Shown piece after piece: positions 22,685 through 35,570 of a stretch of DNA of 64,000 nt. Every line of letters begins with the position of its first letter. Positions within the stretch are counted from its first letter, which is position 1. The notes below the pieces were generated by a model that was given only the letters and a program-made list of their open reading frames with translations, searched no databases and was not told the origin of the DNA. The position numbers and the translations under genes are program-made. The DNA is from Triangularia verruculosa (lineage: Eukaryota > Ascomycota > Sordariomycetes > Sordariales > Podosporaceae): assembly GCA_033296885.1 (NCBI GenBank), contig MU863941.1:62001-126000 (forward strand), in the 5' to 3' direction.

Positions 22685-23777
22685 TCAAGCAGCGCCGGAA
22701 CTGGCAACGGAAACAGCAGCAGCAGCGGATCCCAAAGCAGAGATCATAAGGATATTGGGTTGTCCGGGGGTGTTCTGGGGGAAGCGAGAGTTGAAGCCAA
22801 TGACATCTCTAGCCTTGATGAAAGAAGCAGGTGAGATGCTCAGCTTGGAAGTGGACACCCTCCAGTTGACACCCTCAGAGCAAGGAGGGGTTGTGAGCGA
22901 TCCGCTGTACGCCTGGAACTGGCCGGCCTTGAGGAGGTCAACCACCTCGGACATGACGAGAGGGGGAGTCTTGACCTTGGTGCCGGGGGTGGAGATCTGG
23001 TCGACGACGCTGAAGATGGTCTCGAGGAGGACGGTAGGAGCACCGGTGCCGGCGGCAGGGGCGGTCTCGTTGGCTTCGGCTTGTCTTTGGAAGAGGCGGC
23101 TGCGAGTGTTGAGGCCCCGCTTGACCGAGGCCGAGGCAACCTCCCCTGTAGCGATGTTGATGTAGGCACCAATGACGGCGATCTCTCCTTCGGCGGATTG
23201 CCATACCATGTGCATTTCCACTATTGCGTCATGTCAGTGTTATGCTCACAGGGGTGCTGCACGTTCCACGATGAGAACCTACTGGCTTGGCTAGTGCCAT
23301 TGTCGAGATGCTCACTGGGGAGATGGAAATGAAACTGCTGCAACTCGAACGTCTTGTCGTCGAAAGAAAGCGTGCCGCCCTGGGTGATAACCTCAACCGT
23401 CGACCCAAGGTTCTCAAAGTCGGCACCATCCGGCATGTCGTTGACTTTTATCGATAGGGCCGAGGCATCAACCAACTCAAAGACGTTATCGACCATGTCG
23501 ATGGGTGACTGCCGGGTGCCCGTAGCACAGACATTGTTGGCAGGGCTGTCAAGGGCAGCCCAGTTGAGTGGTCCCTAGCATCTTACGTCAGTCTGACTTC
23601 TTCAGCCGTGAACTCTCAGGTATGTGAGGTGCTTACAGTAACGCCAACATACCCAAAGGTAGCCACTGGGACTTCGCCTTCTTCAGCTCTGGGCATCAGG
23701 TGTGTTCCATAGGCGCAAGAGGCGAAGACCCGCCCCGCCGAGGCCGCAAGGAAGAGGAAATGAGAAAGGTTGCCCAT
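22685..23777 (-). CDS. Secreted alpha-carbonic anhydrase, 322 aa
   Basis: Exons are 23777-23637, 23574-23283 and 23220-22685, total 323 codons with stop. The enzyme interconverts CO2 and bicarbonate using zinc. The start MGNLSHFLFLAASAGRVFAS is a signal peptide. The alpha-class zinc histidines are seen in LQQFHFHLPSEH (two His) and, across the second intron, MEMHMVW (third His). The signature SGSLTTPPCSEGVNWRV is present, as is the N-terminal GPLNWAALD and RQSPIDM. Two conserved cysteines may form a disulphide. The tail is hydrophobic and small-residue-rich (ALGSAAAAVSVASSGAA), compatible with a GPI-attachment signal. Length fits fungal alpha-CAs. It probably acts at the cell surface or outside. 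Confidence 0.95.
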
Positions 23778-26622
23778 GTTGGATGTACAAGATAGAGAGG
23801 AAAGACACGAGAGAATGTGAAGAGAGAAGAGACAGAGGAAGGAGGGCCAGAAGGAAGTATATGACTAAAAGAAGGTACAAGCAGATCGCCAAGTATAAAA
23901 ATTTTACACAACAGAACTGAAGAAAAAGACAGGGTCGCAGACCTAGAATACGGAACCAACAAAACAGAAACTGTATGTACAACACAAGAGAAGGAAATAG
24001 CAGATCGTACGATGACAAGCCACGCTTTCAGGCGGGAAGCGGTTCATCTTTGTACTTTTCGCTCTTGGGACCAGGTAGCAGGGTCTGGGCGGGTAGTAGA
24101 CCCTTTAACCGCATAGAACGCCCACTCTGGACGGACACCTGCTGTGTCATTTTGTTTCCTTACTGCCTCTGCCCAGGTAGCTGCCAAGCGGTTGGCGTTA
24201 TATGCGGTTAAAGGGGCCGATCTTCTGCAGTCGCAACCTCCAGCGTTTGAGTCTTGGCCCCGATGTGAAAATTGATAAGACCCATGTCTTGAGGTGTCAG
24301 TCTGTTCGGTTGCTGCTCCGTCGGTGGAGCAAGGCCAGGGGCGGCGGACGGAGCAGAGCCGGATCAGAGGGTAGCATTTTGCTGCTCCCTCGTTTGTCGC
24401 CGTGCGGAACGACAAAGAAGCTTCATGATTGTTTTACCAAGCGACAGGGAAAGGGGCCTTACACAAGAGGCTGCATGTGGGGGACGTTCGGACGATAAGC
24501 TCCATGACATCGACGTCGTTTCTTCCTTTTGCGCCAAGAGAAAGGGGTCGAGTGCCGTGACGAAAACCAAGGCGCGACAGTCAAGAACCCTGCCAACTTG
24601 TTTGGGGCTCTGGCCCCTTGGCGCTCAGGCCAAGCCTGGGGAACCTCACTGGCCAAGAGATGAGGCGTCTTGCCAGCGAACAATGAACTGGATATCTGGC
24701 AAGCCACCACTTATTTCGGGGCCAAAAGGCTCAGAAATTTGGCCGCGGAAAGACCATGCTCGTCCCAAGTGATTTGTCTAGCTCATCAGACATCCCCTCG
24801 GTCTTGGAGCGTCACTAGCCAGTCGGAGATGACGCGCCAAGACCGTCTTCCAGTGACAAGCGTGGATGTCAAGATAAGCAAGCAAATTGGAGAGCCCAAG
24901 ACTGCCAAACAGCATCAAGCTCAAGGCGCATCTGTATTTTCCTCGGCAGAATTGCTTGTTCGTGGGGGCCCCTTTTAACGTGAAACAGAAAATCCCCGTG
25001 AGGTTGCAGACTCGACCAGGGGGTGGTTGCCCTCAATTGAACGTCCGTGGGTTCAAGCTCAACTCATGGAAAGCCCGGATGCCCAGTCTGTCACCTATCG
25101 ACGGTCGCCTATTGAGAATAGAGTGCATCCAGTTCGAGCCTAGAGAAATGAAGCAGGAGGAGTCGTGCATATGTTTCCTCCAAGTAGCATGTCGTCCGGC
25201 CGCATCAGTAAAGATCCGGCTGTTGAAAGAGGTGCCGGAGGGAGTGTTCCACCAGGTTGACGTTGGCGGCCCGAGCCCGCCCACTGCGGCGCAAATAGCG
25301 AGGGGAGCTGGAGCCGACGAGGCAACTGGAAGCGCAGTCCGTTTTCCGGGCCCGTCCACGCGTCCACGGGAGTGGTGGTGAGGCTCAGCTGCTTCGTTTT
25401 ACTGCGGCGCGGAATGGGGGTTGGCGGAATGAACAGTGTCTCGCGTGAGCAGTTGCCTCTTGTGGCCCGTTTTCTGGAGTTACACGATGTTGAAGATCAG
25501 GAGCGGATTGCCCGTACTAAAAATATGGTGGGGTCACTCCATCTGGAAGAACCAGGTGTCTTTTAAGGTTTGTAAATCTTACGTGTGGGAATGACCAACC
25601 ATGGCAGGTGGGCCGTTGCTTATCGGTTGGTGAATATTGATGCTGCGTTGTTTGTGTGATGATCCTTGGCATCACTGCGCGGTGGCAGGGGGGATGGCGC
25701 AGCAGTCAGAGATCAATTCATTTATCAGAGTGTGGGTGTCGATCCATCCGCCCCGTTCCCGGTGAACTGTGTTGGCGACATAATCACCGCCGTCTTTTCC
25801 CGGTGGTGAAGGTTTAGCGATCGTTGCAAAATGATACCGAACATGGAGTTCTGATGGAAGATGAAACCTCCCGGCGATGCTCCTTCCTCGGCGATGAGTG
25901 GCATGGTGGGAAGTTTTTTTCAGCGATCGGAGATACCTTGAGAGCTGCCCAGGTGCCCTGCTCTTTCCTCAGCGGGCAACCTACAGGGCATCCTCGGAGG
26001 AGATGGACTGCTCCTTCCTGGGCCGATCCATGCCGCTCAAGAGTTGCTGTTGAGCATAGGGGCTCAAAACACAATGTCTTGATGCCGAGCAGTTAAGTTT
26101 GCGATGCAATCTGGCCGGTGCGACAACCACAAGGACCGGGAGTACGCCGCCCGCGGACGGGAGCCGGGACCGACCACGGCCGACCTCAATGCCATTGTTC
26201 TTTCTAGGCGACATAAAAGGCACGGAGTTAACAGTCTTGGCAGCATCCCATGCCAGACAACGCGATCATTTCCAAGGATTACGCAACACCACCACCGTCG
26301 GCCGCCAGCCAATTGACACCGTCCGAATCACAACCGAGGCTCCAAATGTCGATGAACAGAGACAGCCACTTAGTTCCGACGCTATTCTCTCCGCACGTCA
26401 GAGATGAGCCATCTCGCACCATGCAGCTATTCCATCTCGGAGATAGAGACGCTTCGGAAGGGGATGCATGTTTGACGCCATTATGGGGTCGTAGATGTGA
26501 CGGAAAGAAGCCGATTAATAAAGTCGTTAATTAATCCCTCTGGCCCCGAACCATCATCGATACCAAAAACTCATATCACACAGTTACAAGACTACCAGAC
26601 TCGACACAATCAAAACTTCACC
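23778..26622. other. Intergenic region, about 2.8 kb
   Basis: It holds the divergent upstream regions of the carbonic anhydrase (-) and the TauD-type dioxygenase (+). No intact gene is seen. It contains an imperfect 22-bp inverted repeat, annotated separately. Confidence 0.5.
24101..24215. repeat. Inverted repeat, 22-bp arms, 71-bp spacer
   Basis: The left arm at 24101-24122 reads CCCTTTAACCGCATAGAACG plus CC. The right arm at 24194-24215 is its reverse complement with one mismatch. Transcribed, it would fold into a stem of 21 pairs closing a loop of 71 bases. No gene overlaps it. It could be an RNA hairpin, a terminal-inverted-repeat mini element or a protein-binding palindrome. Confidence 0.75.
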
Positions 26623-27922
26623 ATGTCTCCCTCAGCAGTGGAAACCGTCCAACAGGCCGTGGAGGACATCAAGGAGAAGGCCCTTCCCGTTCAAAACAGG
26701 GAGCAAGTCCCGGAGATTATCGAGGATAAGGGAGTGCAAGTGCAAGAGGAAGCTCTCCCAGAACTCTACACCAACCACAAGGAACCTCTGAAGCTCAGTG
26801 GTGCCCTCGATGTTTTCGAATCTTTTGATGTTACCCCTGTGATCGGAAGGGAATACTCCAACGTCGACCTTGTCAAGCTGCTCCGCGCTCCCAACTCAGA
26901 TGAGCTCCTCAGAGACCTCGCCATCACCAGTGAGTACTCCTCAAAGAGTTGATAGAAGGGGTCAATATATTGACATGGACATTCAGTCTCTCAGCGTGGT
27001 GTTGTCTTCTTCCGGAAACAAGAGGACTTGACCGACGACCTTCAGAAGGAGCTGGTTCAGCGCCTTGGCCAACTTTCTGGCAAGCCCGAGACTTCTGGTC
27101 TTCACATCCACCCCATCAGCAACGCCGCCCGTGAACACGGTGGCAAAGACGACGAGATCAGTGTCATATCGTCCGAGCAAGCCAAGAAGCTGTACGCCGA
27201 CCGCTTTGCCAGCGCCTGGAACGGTGGCAGACACCGCCAGTCCGGAAAGGGCCAGTGGCACTCCGATATCACCTTTGAGCCTATTCCCAGCGACTATGCG
27301 CTGCTCAAGCTGACGCAACTACCCAAGACCGGTGGTGGTAGACAATGTCTTATCCCTAGGAAAGTTGGTCACTACTAACAGCACATCAGATACCCTTTGG
27401 GCCTCTGGCTACGAGCTCTACGACCGCATCTCTCCCAAGCTCCGCGGCTTCCTCGACACCCTCACAGCCTATTATGCGCAACCGCTCTTCACTGACGCCG
27501 CCAAGCGAAATGGCTTCAACATCTATTCGGGCGAGCGTGGCGCCCCTGAGAATGTCGGCGATGTCCTCGAGGCCATCCATCCCGTCATCCGCACCAACCC
27601 CGTGACCGGATGGAAGTCAGTGTTTGCCGTCGGCCATCACGTCAAGCGCATCCACGGCCTGTCCGATGAGGAAAGCAAGCACTTCCTCGACTGGTTCGTG
27701 CAGCTCATTGTTGAGAACCATGACTTGCAGGTCCGCTTCAAGTGGAAGGACGTGAATGATGTCGCGATTTGGGATAACAGAAGCGTGTACCATGCTGCTA
27801 CTCCCGATTATGTCTTTGAGGATGGATTGGGCGAGCGAAAGGGTAGCAGAGCGGTTAGCTTGGGCGAGAAGCCTTACTATGATCCTCAGAGCACTAGCAG
27901 GAGGGAAGCTCTCAGGAAGTAA
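26623..27922 (+). CDS. TauD/TfdA-type Fe(II)/2-oxoglutarate dioxygenase, 396 aa
   Basis: Exons are 26623-26929, 26987-27337 and 27390-27922; 397 codons with stop, starting at TTCACCATGTC. The enzyme class oxidises a substrate with O2 and 2-oxoglutarate, often releasing sulphite from sulphonates or attacking phenoxy acids. The first part of the iron site is HSD in GQWHSDITFEPIPSDYALL. The distal histidine is in WDNRSVYHAATPDY, and an Arg near the end (GSRAV) may bind 2-oxoglutarate. RGVVFFRKQ is another family block. The N-terminal 45 residues are a charged extension. There is no targeting signal, so it is likely cytosolic. The exact substrate cannot be read from sequence. No sulphonate transporter lies nearby. 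Confidence 0.92.
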
Positions 27923-28866
27923 AGGGTCGGGTTTAGGCATATGGAGGATGTATTGGAGTAGTTTGTGTAATAATGATAATGACATGATGAAGTAAAGCTA
28001 CACCACCAGTGTCCCGTCAGAATTCCATGTGATCAGTCACCCTCGTGACTCTGGTCATCATGGTAAACAAACACGAAGGGGATATTGGAAGTCATGAGGT
28101 GGATACATAGCTTGATCACTAGTGCGCCTCAAGGCCATAAAGACACGCTATGATAGCCATGTACCCACGAGACTGCTATCTTGCAGATAGTCGCAACCTA
28201 AACGTAGATAGGCTGAGGCTACATGTTTAAATGTCATGCATATATTTCAGAAGTATCCCATTTCATCTTTTTACACCAACATACTTCGCCACAAGTTGAA
28301 GCTGACAAGCCTGTGACGTGGCTGCTATTGATAACCCGGCACGACAGCGGCCCTATGTCACTGGAAACCGTCAAATGTATTGTATCAGTTGCTCCTGGTG
28401 GGAACCTCGCAGTTATTGTTGTCGTCTATTGTTGAAGGCTTGGGCACCGAGTGGGCAACAGGTCAAGAGCGACTCGAGCTGGCAGAACAGTTTGCGAACT
28501 GCTGCTTTTCTCGCCTGTAACCCCAAATGCGACTTTTTCGACCACCAAAGTTACTACCCTTTTCCATCGAAATCCGTTCTCAGGGATCATTCTTTACGCG
28601 ACATACCCGTTGGTGACTGTTTTGAACCGGACATTGTCGATAAAAACACCCACTCACCGAGCTGACACAGTCAAGAGTGGTACCGGTGATACACGTCAAC
28701 CTCGTTCACCTGTTAGTTGCTCGTTTCGACTTTCTTTTACCACACCTGCATTTTTCCATCCTTCGGGACGTATTCGATTTTTATTCACAGACAACTCGCA
28801 TCACTATATCGCGACCACACCAACCTCATCGACACATCCTCGCCCTCCCGCGGCGACACCGTCAAG
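27923..28866. other. Intergenic region
   Basis: It holds the 3' region of the dioxygenase and the promoter of the next gene. An open frame from 28451 reads into the next gene but lacks an intron-supported start and is taken as leader sequence. Confidence 0.5.
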
Positions 28867-30127
28867 ATGTGCAAAGGAACCATCAGCGACTTCTGGTATG
28901 AATCCCGACCTCTATCCACCACCTCCCCCACCAACTGACAATTTTCACAGGTGCCCATGCGTCTTTCACCAGCCGTCGCACTCCCACTACCTCCCATTCG
29001 GCATCCACCCTCCCGACTTCAGCTTCACCCTAATCCACCGCCCCATCGCCGACCCTCTCAAGACCACCGCTACCAAGACCTCCCACAGCATCCACTACAG
29101 CCGACTCAGTCCAGCGTATGCGTACTGCCATGAGTACATCCACTCGTCAAGCTTCAACCCCCGCGACCAGTTGGATATGGGAGGGCTATGCCCGGCAGGG
29201 GACACGATCACTTATCACCGACAGGCATTCATCTCATCCCGGCTGTGCGATAGTTGTCTGCTGGGCGGCTGTGAGCAAAAGATGGAGGATGTCGGTGTCA
29301 AGACCGTAAGGAGAAGCCAGTATGGATGGAGGTCAAAAGAGGAAGAGAGGGAGCGGAGGGCGAGGAGGCGCGATCGGAGTGTGAGTCCCGCCGGAAGCAA
29401 CGGGGGTATTGGTACTTTGGGCCGAAGCAAGAGTCGGTCGGTGGCCTCGGACAGGACGGCAAAGGAGGGCGACTATGAGCGTCTCAAGAAGGGAGTCGAG
29501 TCGGTTCAAGCGTCGGGGAAGATGTCGGGTGAGGTGCGCTTTGAGGACCTGATGCAGTCGATGGTCGGGGCTTTGGAATCTGCTGGTATTAGCACGAGGG
29601 GGGCGGGAGCGTTTGCCAAACAGAACGACGAAAATGGTGGCGAATCGTCGAGAGGGGCGTCCAACAGCAGCGTCCCGAGGTGGATGTCTCTGCCGAATGC
29701 GACTTCTCCAGAGCAGTGGCTGTCTCGGCTACTCAAAGATGACATCAACTCCATCCCTGACTCCAACATGTCAAGGCCATCGTCCCCGGTTGATAGAAAT
29801 GATGGGGGCCTGCACGACTCCCCAAGTGGCCGCTTCATCCTAAACGAATGGAATAGCGGCCGGGTGGAAAGACAATACGAGTCAAACCAAGAGAGTGTCG
29901 TCCCTAAGTCGGAGTCTGTCGAGAGACTTGAAACAGGGAAGATGAGGAGGATGACCATGAACGACGCCTCCGAGAAGGGGGAGATAACGAAGCAAGACAG
30001 GAGCCAGAGCCGCACCCACAAGGCCAGCACCACTGCCGAGGATCACCCAAAACCTGCGCGAAAGTTGAGGTTTGTGAGAAGAGGGAAGAGTGCTGCTCGC
30101 GCTGCTGCTCGTGCTGCTGACAGTTAG
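28867..30127 (+). CDS. Cys- and Arg-rich hypothetical protein, 401 aa
   Basis: A 29-nt first exon (28867-28895) with AAGATGTGC joins 28951-30127 across a 55-bp intron (GTATGA donor, TTCACAG acceptor). The start is therefore MCKGTISDFW, then CPCVFHQPSHSHY. A second cysteine cluster is SSRLCDSCLLGGCEQ near residue 115, so the first 130 residues may be a metal-binding domain. Next comes a strongly basic Arg/Glu stretch (KEEERERRARRRDRS) and a long Ser/charged disordered region. The end is KSAARAAARAADS, which resembles a basic nuclear signal. The family is unknown to me. The open frame also reads straight through the intron, so the short first exon is inferred from the ATG context and good splice sites. 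Confidence 0.65.
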
Positions 30128-31426
30128 GGAGAAGGTTCGCGGGGCACAGAGAAGGACCCTATCACGATTGGGTGAAGTTCTCAGAATAATAGGACGAGGG
30201 AAAACGTCGATGTGGAGAGGGAAGGGGGTGTAAGGTATGAGACTCATAAGTCAGTGCACAACTAGATACACAACTCTAGCAAGATTTGTAAGCATAGTGT
30301 AATTATGCAGTTGTCGCCATGGCTGCATAGATAATGCACACAATTCACAATTTCGAGGAATAACGTTGTGAAAAGATCTGTCAATTTTCACTACCGGAAG
30401 TATCATGAGCGCTTCATAAAGGGCACCCAGAGGGTTTGATGGATCGAACGGCCGTTCTGGGCGCGCCTGGTAGGAGGATGGAACGTGAGGCCTGTTCCTA
30501 ATATAAATATTGGCCCTGTTATTCTCAAAGTCAACATCGTGGCCTTTTTACCCGAGTCCGCAGCTACATATACTGACAGGTGGTTGTTTCCCGATCGGAT
30601 CTCTCACCCTGCTCGATAATCTGCAGATACAACCGTTCATGGTATGTTGATTTTCTTGTGGGTAGATCTTCTCGAAGGTCTGAGAAAGAAATACTCGATG
30701 GCGGCTGCAGTTGACCACAGCAGTGGGGCGAGGATCAAGAGAGGGATCATGTCGAGATAGATGGAAGCGCGAAGAGTGTGGTCTAATAGGCGGGATTGGT
30801 TTAGGTAGTCGAGAATTGTTTGAGACTGCTTATGGTTCAAAGATTCCCTGGGATTTGTTCATGTGTGGCTGCAGGAAAGCTCTTCAAGAGGCAGTTGCAG
30901 ACTACCACCTATTATAGACAAAATCTCATGTGACCACACCTGGGCGACGGAATTGGTAAGGTACTAAACCATTCACCAACCTATTCACTTATAAACAGTC
31001 AATTCACATGATCAGATCTCACCGGAGCAAGGTTACTCTCGAGAGAAGGATGGGAATAAAGATGAAAGCGGAAATCAGTGGCTAGCGTCTTGTCTCCTGC
31101 TCTGGTGCAAAAGCATGCCAAAGACGGAGAATGAAGAATTGTTATCCAGCACTGGCAGATCGGAACATTGAGACGACAGTAGGAGGAATGAGGCATCTCC
31201 TATATCTACTTGTCTAAGTGTGCGCTGTAGGTAGGTACCTACCTAGGTATTCATACAAACCATGAGGCATAGAGCCCCGTATTAACAAACTCCACGACTC
31301 TCTATAATAAGTAACGACCGAATATCCCATGCCTTTTCCCAATGCCATCCCAGTCGGGGTTCACGGACTGCCCGTCATGTCAACCCAGGACCTCCCTCCC
31401 GACTCTCTTGACACTCCTGACTCAAG
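30128..31426. other. Intergenic region between convergent genes
   Basis: No gene is supported. It contains the palindrome annotated at 31229-31246. Confidence 0.55.
31229..31246. repeat. Perfect 18-bp palindrome TAGGTAGGTACCTACCTA
   Basis: The sequence equals its own reverse complement. It is the best example of a TAGGTA/TACCTA motif that recurs in intergenic DNA of this window, for example near 20397, 38950, 42330, 48690, 50203 and 54080. Confidence 0.85.
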
Positions 31427-32929
31427 TCAGGACCTTTCTACCCGATAGGTTTCTGTGACCATGATGCCGGTGTGGTTGTGTGTTTGACTATTCTCCCCAT
31501 GCTGCACCCTCCCCTGCTCGACATCCACCCTCACCGCGCGCCCATTGTGATCGTTCATCTGACTTCGTCGATATTCGTTGAGGATCTCTTCATCGGAGCT
31601 GTCGCCATTCCCTGCACTCTCTTCTCTGCCTCTTCCCACCGTCGTCCGAGTGAAAGGTCCATCAACCCCCAACTTCACATCGCTAAAGCTGATATCATCG
31701 GTGCTCTCGTTTTGCCCTGTGAGCGTATTGTTTCCCCCTCTGTTTCCTGATGTCTGCTGCGACTGAGCGAGTTTCTTCGAAATCGGCTTGCCGTCAGCAC
31801 CCACGACACCACCACCGATAGTTTGAAGTGCGTGAGAGGAAACGTGACCGTCCTTGCCGCCGGACTGCTTGAGGTAACCGTTGGAGCTCTCCCCGAGGAG
31901 ACGTCGGAAGGCACGCTTGTATAGTGGGCGGCATACAGGGATACCGATGCAAATGAGGGTGATGGCCATTTCGGCGGAGGACCAGACAATGAGGCCGACA
32001 GAGTCCTTGAGGTACGAGGCTGTGTAGAGGCCTTCGACTTCAAAGGTACGGACGATACCAGCTGCAGCGGCACTAAGAAGGGAAATGTCAGATGGCATTA
32101 TGGGCAGCAAAGCGAACAAACATACATCAAGCCAAGACTCATACTACCAGCGATGGTGTACTTTTCGCGTCTCGGCATTTGCAGAGGCATGACGATCAAC
32201 CAGGGGAAGAGAGCAAAGAAGAAGTCGACCACGATGGTGGAAGCTGGGTATTTCGGTTAGCATTCTGCGATGCTGCGACGATTCAAAAGCTGAAACTTAC
32301 TGCAAAGAAGATAGGAAGTCGGCCTAGTGTCGATAGGACAGTAGCCACCCTCAATGCGACGATCGTAGACGTAGTTAACGGGGACGCAGGAAAGCCAGAA
32401 GCAAAGAACCTGGGCTATGGGAAGTTGTCAGCAATCTTCCTCCGCAAAAGATAAAACAGAATCTCTCACCAATCGAAGCACAGCTAACCAGCCCCATGGC
32501 TGCCCAGATGGCGATCCTGTGCCACCTGACGGTGACAAGACGAAGCAAGAAAGTACCCAAAGATGCCTTGGCAATGGCCATGCCAACAATGGCGAAGCCT
32601 TGACCAATACACTCGTACAAAGTTGCTTTCACCACTAGGTCTAGGTCGCCGATTTCCTCCATTGTTTGTCCAAAGCCAACTGTGCCAGAGAGGTGAGTGA
32701 AGATTGTGAAGATCAAGAGAAAGATCTATGGGGCCATTAGTATGTGCAGGTTCCCCAGAGCATCTGAAATAACACTTACGAAGGCCACAATGTAGATATG
32801 GTCGTCAAGCCCATAAGAAGAAAGGCACACAATTCGCGTGTACAGGCGTAGGCACATCAACATGAACACCAGGGAACACAGGAACCACATCACCCCCAAC
32901 GCCCACACGGCGTCCCCTTTGAGCGTCAT
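31427..32929 (-). CDS. Seven-helix rhodopsin-domain (PTH11-related) membrane protein, 427 aa
   Basis: Exons are 32929-32780, 32725-32470, 32414-32301, 32243-32126 and 32072-31427; 428 codons with stop, all GT-AG. The fungal rhodopsin-like integral membrane domain is clear: helix 1 (ALGVMWFLCSLVFMLMCLRL), then YGLDDHIYIVAF, helices around FAIVGMAIAKASLGTFLLRL, QVLCFWLSCVPVNYVYDRR, DFFFALFPWLIVMPLQMPRR and SVGLIVWSSAEMAITLICIG. These proteins sit in the plasma membrane, and some act as surface sensors. No CFEM domain is present. The last 190 residues are a hydrophilic Gly/Ser/Asn-rich cytosolic tail. The open frame extends upstream to 33028 without an ATG, so an extra 5' exon is possible. Confidence 0.85.
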
Positions 32930-35570
32930 TGCGAATAAAGAAGGAGAGACAATGTCAGATTCAAGGAGCGAACAAAACTGAGCAGAAGACGTGCAGCAGG
33001 TCCCTAACGAGTCGAGACCGGCTGTCACAAAAGAAGCGGGAGAGCGCTCGGGTTAATAGAACTTCATCCGAGCGCCTGCCAGTATTGCGTGCGAAAGAAA
33101 AGAAATAAGACACCGAACGCCACCATTGGACCCCCAAAACCCAAGGTAGGTATGTTTTAGATATTGGGTTTATGGCTCAACGGTCAGAAAAGGAGGGAGG
33201 TGTGATGCTGAGTGCCTGAGTGAGAATAGGGATCAGCCTCGCACAAGAGGTTCGAGAAGCAGGCGGGCGGCGGAGGGATTTCTTCGCGAGCTTTGAAACA
33301 TGCAGGTTGTCTCTTCGGCGGCCTGCCCGTGTCGCTCTGCTCTCGAATTTGGGGGGATCAGCTTGGGCGTGTTGCACTCACAGGGGGTGCGAAATGCGAA
33401 TTCCAAGGATTTGGCAGCCGGGGTCAGGTTCCGAGCGAGCCTGTGGTTATTAGGGGACAGAGCATGCCCGATGCCGATGAATGACTGGGTCTTCAGCACG
33501 ATCGCAAGGTATGGATTTTCTCCAGAAATTCCACAGGCCTGCACTCCAGACCTTACCAAGTGATCAGTTTAGAGGACGGCTTGGGCTGGTCAGAGTGGTG
33601 CTGTGGAGAAGCGGCTGGATGTCTTCATGATGGTGCCATCCTTAAGGTCCAGACGGTGCCTGATAAAAAACGTGGTTCTGCACAATGCCAGTATGTGCTC
33701 AATGCATGAGGTCCCCAGCATGGCCTGTGGCTTGAAGACAACGAGCGGCCGTCAGTGAACAGTCACTCCGTCAACCCCCACGACGGCCGGTACGTGGCTT
33801 GAACCCCTGAAATCCTTTGGCATTGTTCATCTGCAGGTAAAAAAGAAACTCGATGCAGAAATACAGTTGGTGACTGGCATATCCATTGGCCATTGCCTTC
33901 TGCAGACCAGGATGTCGGACATTTTTCCGAACCGCCACTGAAGAGATCTTTAAAATGTCGGTGAGGAGTTCATGCTCGTTGCCAGGAACCTTTTGTTTTT
34001 TCATGCCCGATGAAGACATCAAAGCCTATTTATCTTGATGTGAATAAACCTGCATTATTTGTCCTCTGGTGTGGAAGCGAATGACCTACCAAACCAACAT
34101 GCTCTTCCACTTCCATCCGGGGATACGCTCAGACGTAGACGTCGTGCTATGTAGCAGGTTGCACGGAAGGCCATCCCGGCAGAGCCCCTCCCGGGTCAGG
34201 GAACAGATCGCCGGGGCCAACGGTAAGCTCCCACGAAAGCCACCCGCACAGCCAGAGTTGATAGCGTGATATCTCATTGGTTTCTGTTGGCAACGATAAC
34301 GAGACTAGCGAGGTCCAGACCGTACACAGTATGACGGAGAGAGGATTGATGTTGCATCCTTTTGCCAATGAAGACATCACGTGTCAGGATTGCGTGGTGA
34401 AGATATGGATGCATGGCCCTGACTGCCGAGCTCTGCTGTGGGATGCAAATGCTGCAGCAGCAGTGAGACGGCGCAGCACTCATGGGTGGGAGAAAAACCG
34501 TGCCGGAGAGAAAGCAGGCGGTGACACGGCTGGGAGATGAAAGCGAGCGTGAAACCTTCTCCCAGTCTCTCGGGTCCCTTCCAAATTCCGATAACCGGCC
34601 GAGACATCTCCCACAGCTGGCCAATGGATTTCCGAGGACCTGAAGACAGTTTTGACTGGAAACCGCTGTGCCGACTCTCTGCTGTCTTCCCCGCAATTCC
34701 CCATTTGACGGTTCTGACGCTGCTCTCCACGTGGGATGATGAATGTTGTTTTGCTGTTTCACAAAATATCATCTTGATTCTGCAGAAACATAGGTATCTA
34801 GGTATGCTCTGAGGGAGCGATATCTCTTGCTTTCACCGCACGGAAAGGTCGATGGATCAGCCTTTTCCTTGACACATCAGGAACACGAGAAAATGGGATG
34901 GCCGCACCACGGTGCCAACACCACTATCAAACACTAAGCCCTGAAAGGGGACCCCCTCAAGGACTGGTCTTTTCGCCTCGGTGACCCCCATGCTCGTCGA
35001 GAGGGGAACCATGCCCGAATGCAACCTGGCACAGCTGGGAAAAGAAAGTTTATTATCAACCAAGAGCCGGGGATTGAATCCCGTCGCTGGGCGGCTTGTG
35101 GGGCCGTTCCTTAAAAGTTCTTGACTGCTCCATCCCCCCGGCCGTCTCCGCCCACAGTTTAAATCAACAACAAGCCGCGCCTGCACGGCGTACTGTGGTT
35201 GCACAGTGCGTCCAACTGCAGATATCGACGCTTCTGTCTGCGTCTCCCAGGTACTCTGCCGGTCCCCTCGGCCACACTTCCCGACGATCGTGCAATCAGC
35301 CTTTCCAGCATGGAATTGAGCTGCATTGTAACGCCATCAATCCAATACTTGGTTTCACTAGAGCACGAATGGGGGAAGCCAAGAGGATGGCCAGTTCTTG
35401 TTGGGACCTCCCGCATCCGAATGCTCTGTCCCGGCATGTGTCTGCCACAGCTCTCTGAGCTTCCATAACATCGAGACTGCGGCCGTCCGGTCACAAAACT
35501 CGCTACCGGCCTCCCCGTCTCCCCCTCGCTCTCCTCTCTCTCGAGACATCCGAACAGGGACCAACCAACC
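32930..35570. other. Intergenic region, about 2.6 kb
   Basis: It holds the divergent upstream regions of the membrane protein (-) and the P450 (+). The longest minus-strand frames (for example 33771-34022 and 34274-34762) show no motif or splice partner. CT-rich sequence at 35510-35550 just precedes the P450 start. Confidence 0.5.

Noticed and set aside
33771..34022. 84-aa minus-strand frame
   Set aside because: No motif, no neighbours supporting it; left as intergenic.
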